Assembly (NCBI GenBank): GCA_027486275.1
Contig: JAIXPM010000127.1
Coordinates: 1 to 5,580 of the forward strand
Length of the DNA: 5,580 nt
DNA from: Sphingomonadales bacterium
GTDB taxonomy: Bacteria; Pseudomonadota; Alphaproteobacteria; Sphingomonadales; Sphingomonadaceae
Reading direction: 5' to 3'
Of the stretch, positions 5,005 through 5,580 are shown piece after piece. Every line of letters starts with the position of its first letter. The stretch's first letter is position 1. A program made the position numbers and the translations under genes. Below the pieces are notes generated by a model. It was not told where the DNA came from. It saw only the letters and a list, made by a program, of their open reading frames with translations, and did no database searches.

Positions 5005-5494
5005 GGCCCATCAGCCATTCGCCCAGCGTGCGCCCGAACGGCAAGGTGAACAGGCCGGCGATCAACAGGCTGCCGATCACCAGGCCGCGGATATTGCCTT
5101 CATGCCCGGCCCGATCATGCCGGCGCGCCTTCAGCACCGCCTGCGGAACCGAAATGGCCACAAACAGGCTGATGGCATGGATGGGCGATAAATCGCCCAC
5201 GAACACCCCGCCCAACTGCCGGGAGCCCGCGTTGAAACACAGGGTGAGCAGCGCGTTGCCCAGCATCAGCGCCGCCCAGATGCGACCCAGCAGGCGATGG
5301 CGCGCTGTGCCCTTTGGCCCCAACAGCATCGGCACAGTGATCGCCATGATGATGATCATGCTGGCCAGGTGGATCTGCACCAGCAGCGGCAGGCCCGGAA
5401 ACTGGCTGGCACCGCGCACCACGGCCACCAGCACCACCGCCAACAGTGCCGCGGTGGCAATGGCCAGATTGCGGTTGGACAAGACAGACGCCAT
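5000..5494 (-). CDS. DUF2306-type small integral membrane protein
   Basis: A 164-residue inner-membrane protein with no assigned reaction. Hydrophobic segments at about 9-27, 38-59, 70-87, 103-121 and 136-152 suggest five transmembrane helices. Conserved-looking polar spots fit the DUF2306 family: HRLLGR (66-71), SPIH (103-106) and HEGNIRG (131-137); the histidines next to the helices could bind a metal or haem, but this is only inference. The start is a GTG-ATG pair (5495-5497 and 5492-5494 read on the minus strand); I chose the ATG, with the GTG adding one residue. Only a G-run lies upstream as a possible Shine-Dalgarno. The gene converges on the AraC-family gene with one base between stops. 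There is no sign of a common operon with any gene in view, and the 86 bases beyond its start hold no clear promoter. Confidence 0.8.
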   Translation of the reverse strand: MASVLSNRNLAIATAALLAVVLVAVVRGASQFPGLPLLVQIHLASMIIIMAITVPMLLGPKGTARHRLLGRIWAALMLGNALLTLCFNAGSRQLGGVFVGDLSPIHAISLFVAISVPQAVLKARRHDRAGHEGNIRGLVIGSLLIAGLFTLPFGRTLGEWLMGR

Positions 5495-5580
5495 CACACC
5501 CCCCGATCAGAAGCCCCGGTGTCGCTGCGCAACCGTGGCGGCGCAAGCTGTTTTACGCTGCGGCCAAATTGCGATATGGC

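Noticed and set aside
1..5580. CRISPR array, tRNA, rRNA, phage or toxin-antitoxin genes
   Set aside because: Reading both strands showed no regularly spaced repeats, no tRNA-like cloverleaf, and no gene of these classes.

Overview
The window reads as an ordinary chromosomal stretch of a GC-rich alphaproteobacterium, most likely a member of the Sphingomonadales. The pointers are the high GC content of the housekeeping genes (45 of 60 bases are G or C at 3241-3300), an alphaproteobacterial type purF end followed (after an interruption) by a short-chain dehydrogenase, a peptide deformylase with an acidic insert, and a secreted protein ending in a PEPxxW-type CTERM sorting signal of the kind frequent in sphingomonads. 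The genus cannot be fixed from this sequence.

Layout from left to right: (1) 2-379, plus strand: the last 125 codons of purF, the first enzyme of purine synthesis, of the Fe-S containing type. (2) 434-1636, minus strand: an exported, metzincin-like zinc metalloprotease with an N-terminal signal peptide and a C-terminal PEPxxW sorting signal; its middle part is much richer in A+T than anything else here. (3) 1637-1849: a 213-base divergent spacer with a long inverted repeat and five ACATG-type half-sites. (4) 1850-2521, plus: a short YciK-like short-chain dehydrogenase/reductase (SDR). (5) 2532-3089, minus: peptide deformylase (def), convergent with the SDR. (6) 3226-3999, plus: a second, classical NAD-type SDR with Asp in place of the usual tetrad Asn. 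(7) 4120-4998, plus: an AraC-family regulator, preceded by a perfect 14-bp palindrome. (8) 5000-5494, minus: a small five-helix membrane protein of the DUF2306 type, whose stop codon lies one base from that of the regulator.

The genes do not form one pathway. purF and def are housekeeping functions. The second SDR and the AraC-family regulator lie in the same direction 120 bases apart and could be a regulator/target pair, but the substrate is unknown. The metalloprotease gene looks like an insertion between purF and the SDR that commonly follows it in alphaproteobacteria. I found no CRISPR array, transposase, phage gene, tRNA or rRNA, and nothing that I would call a new biological system. The most interesting items are the acquired-looking sorted protease, the symmetrical repeats in the spacer beside it, the tetrad change in the second SDR, and the palindrome before the regulator.
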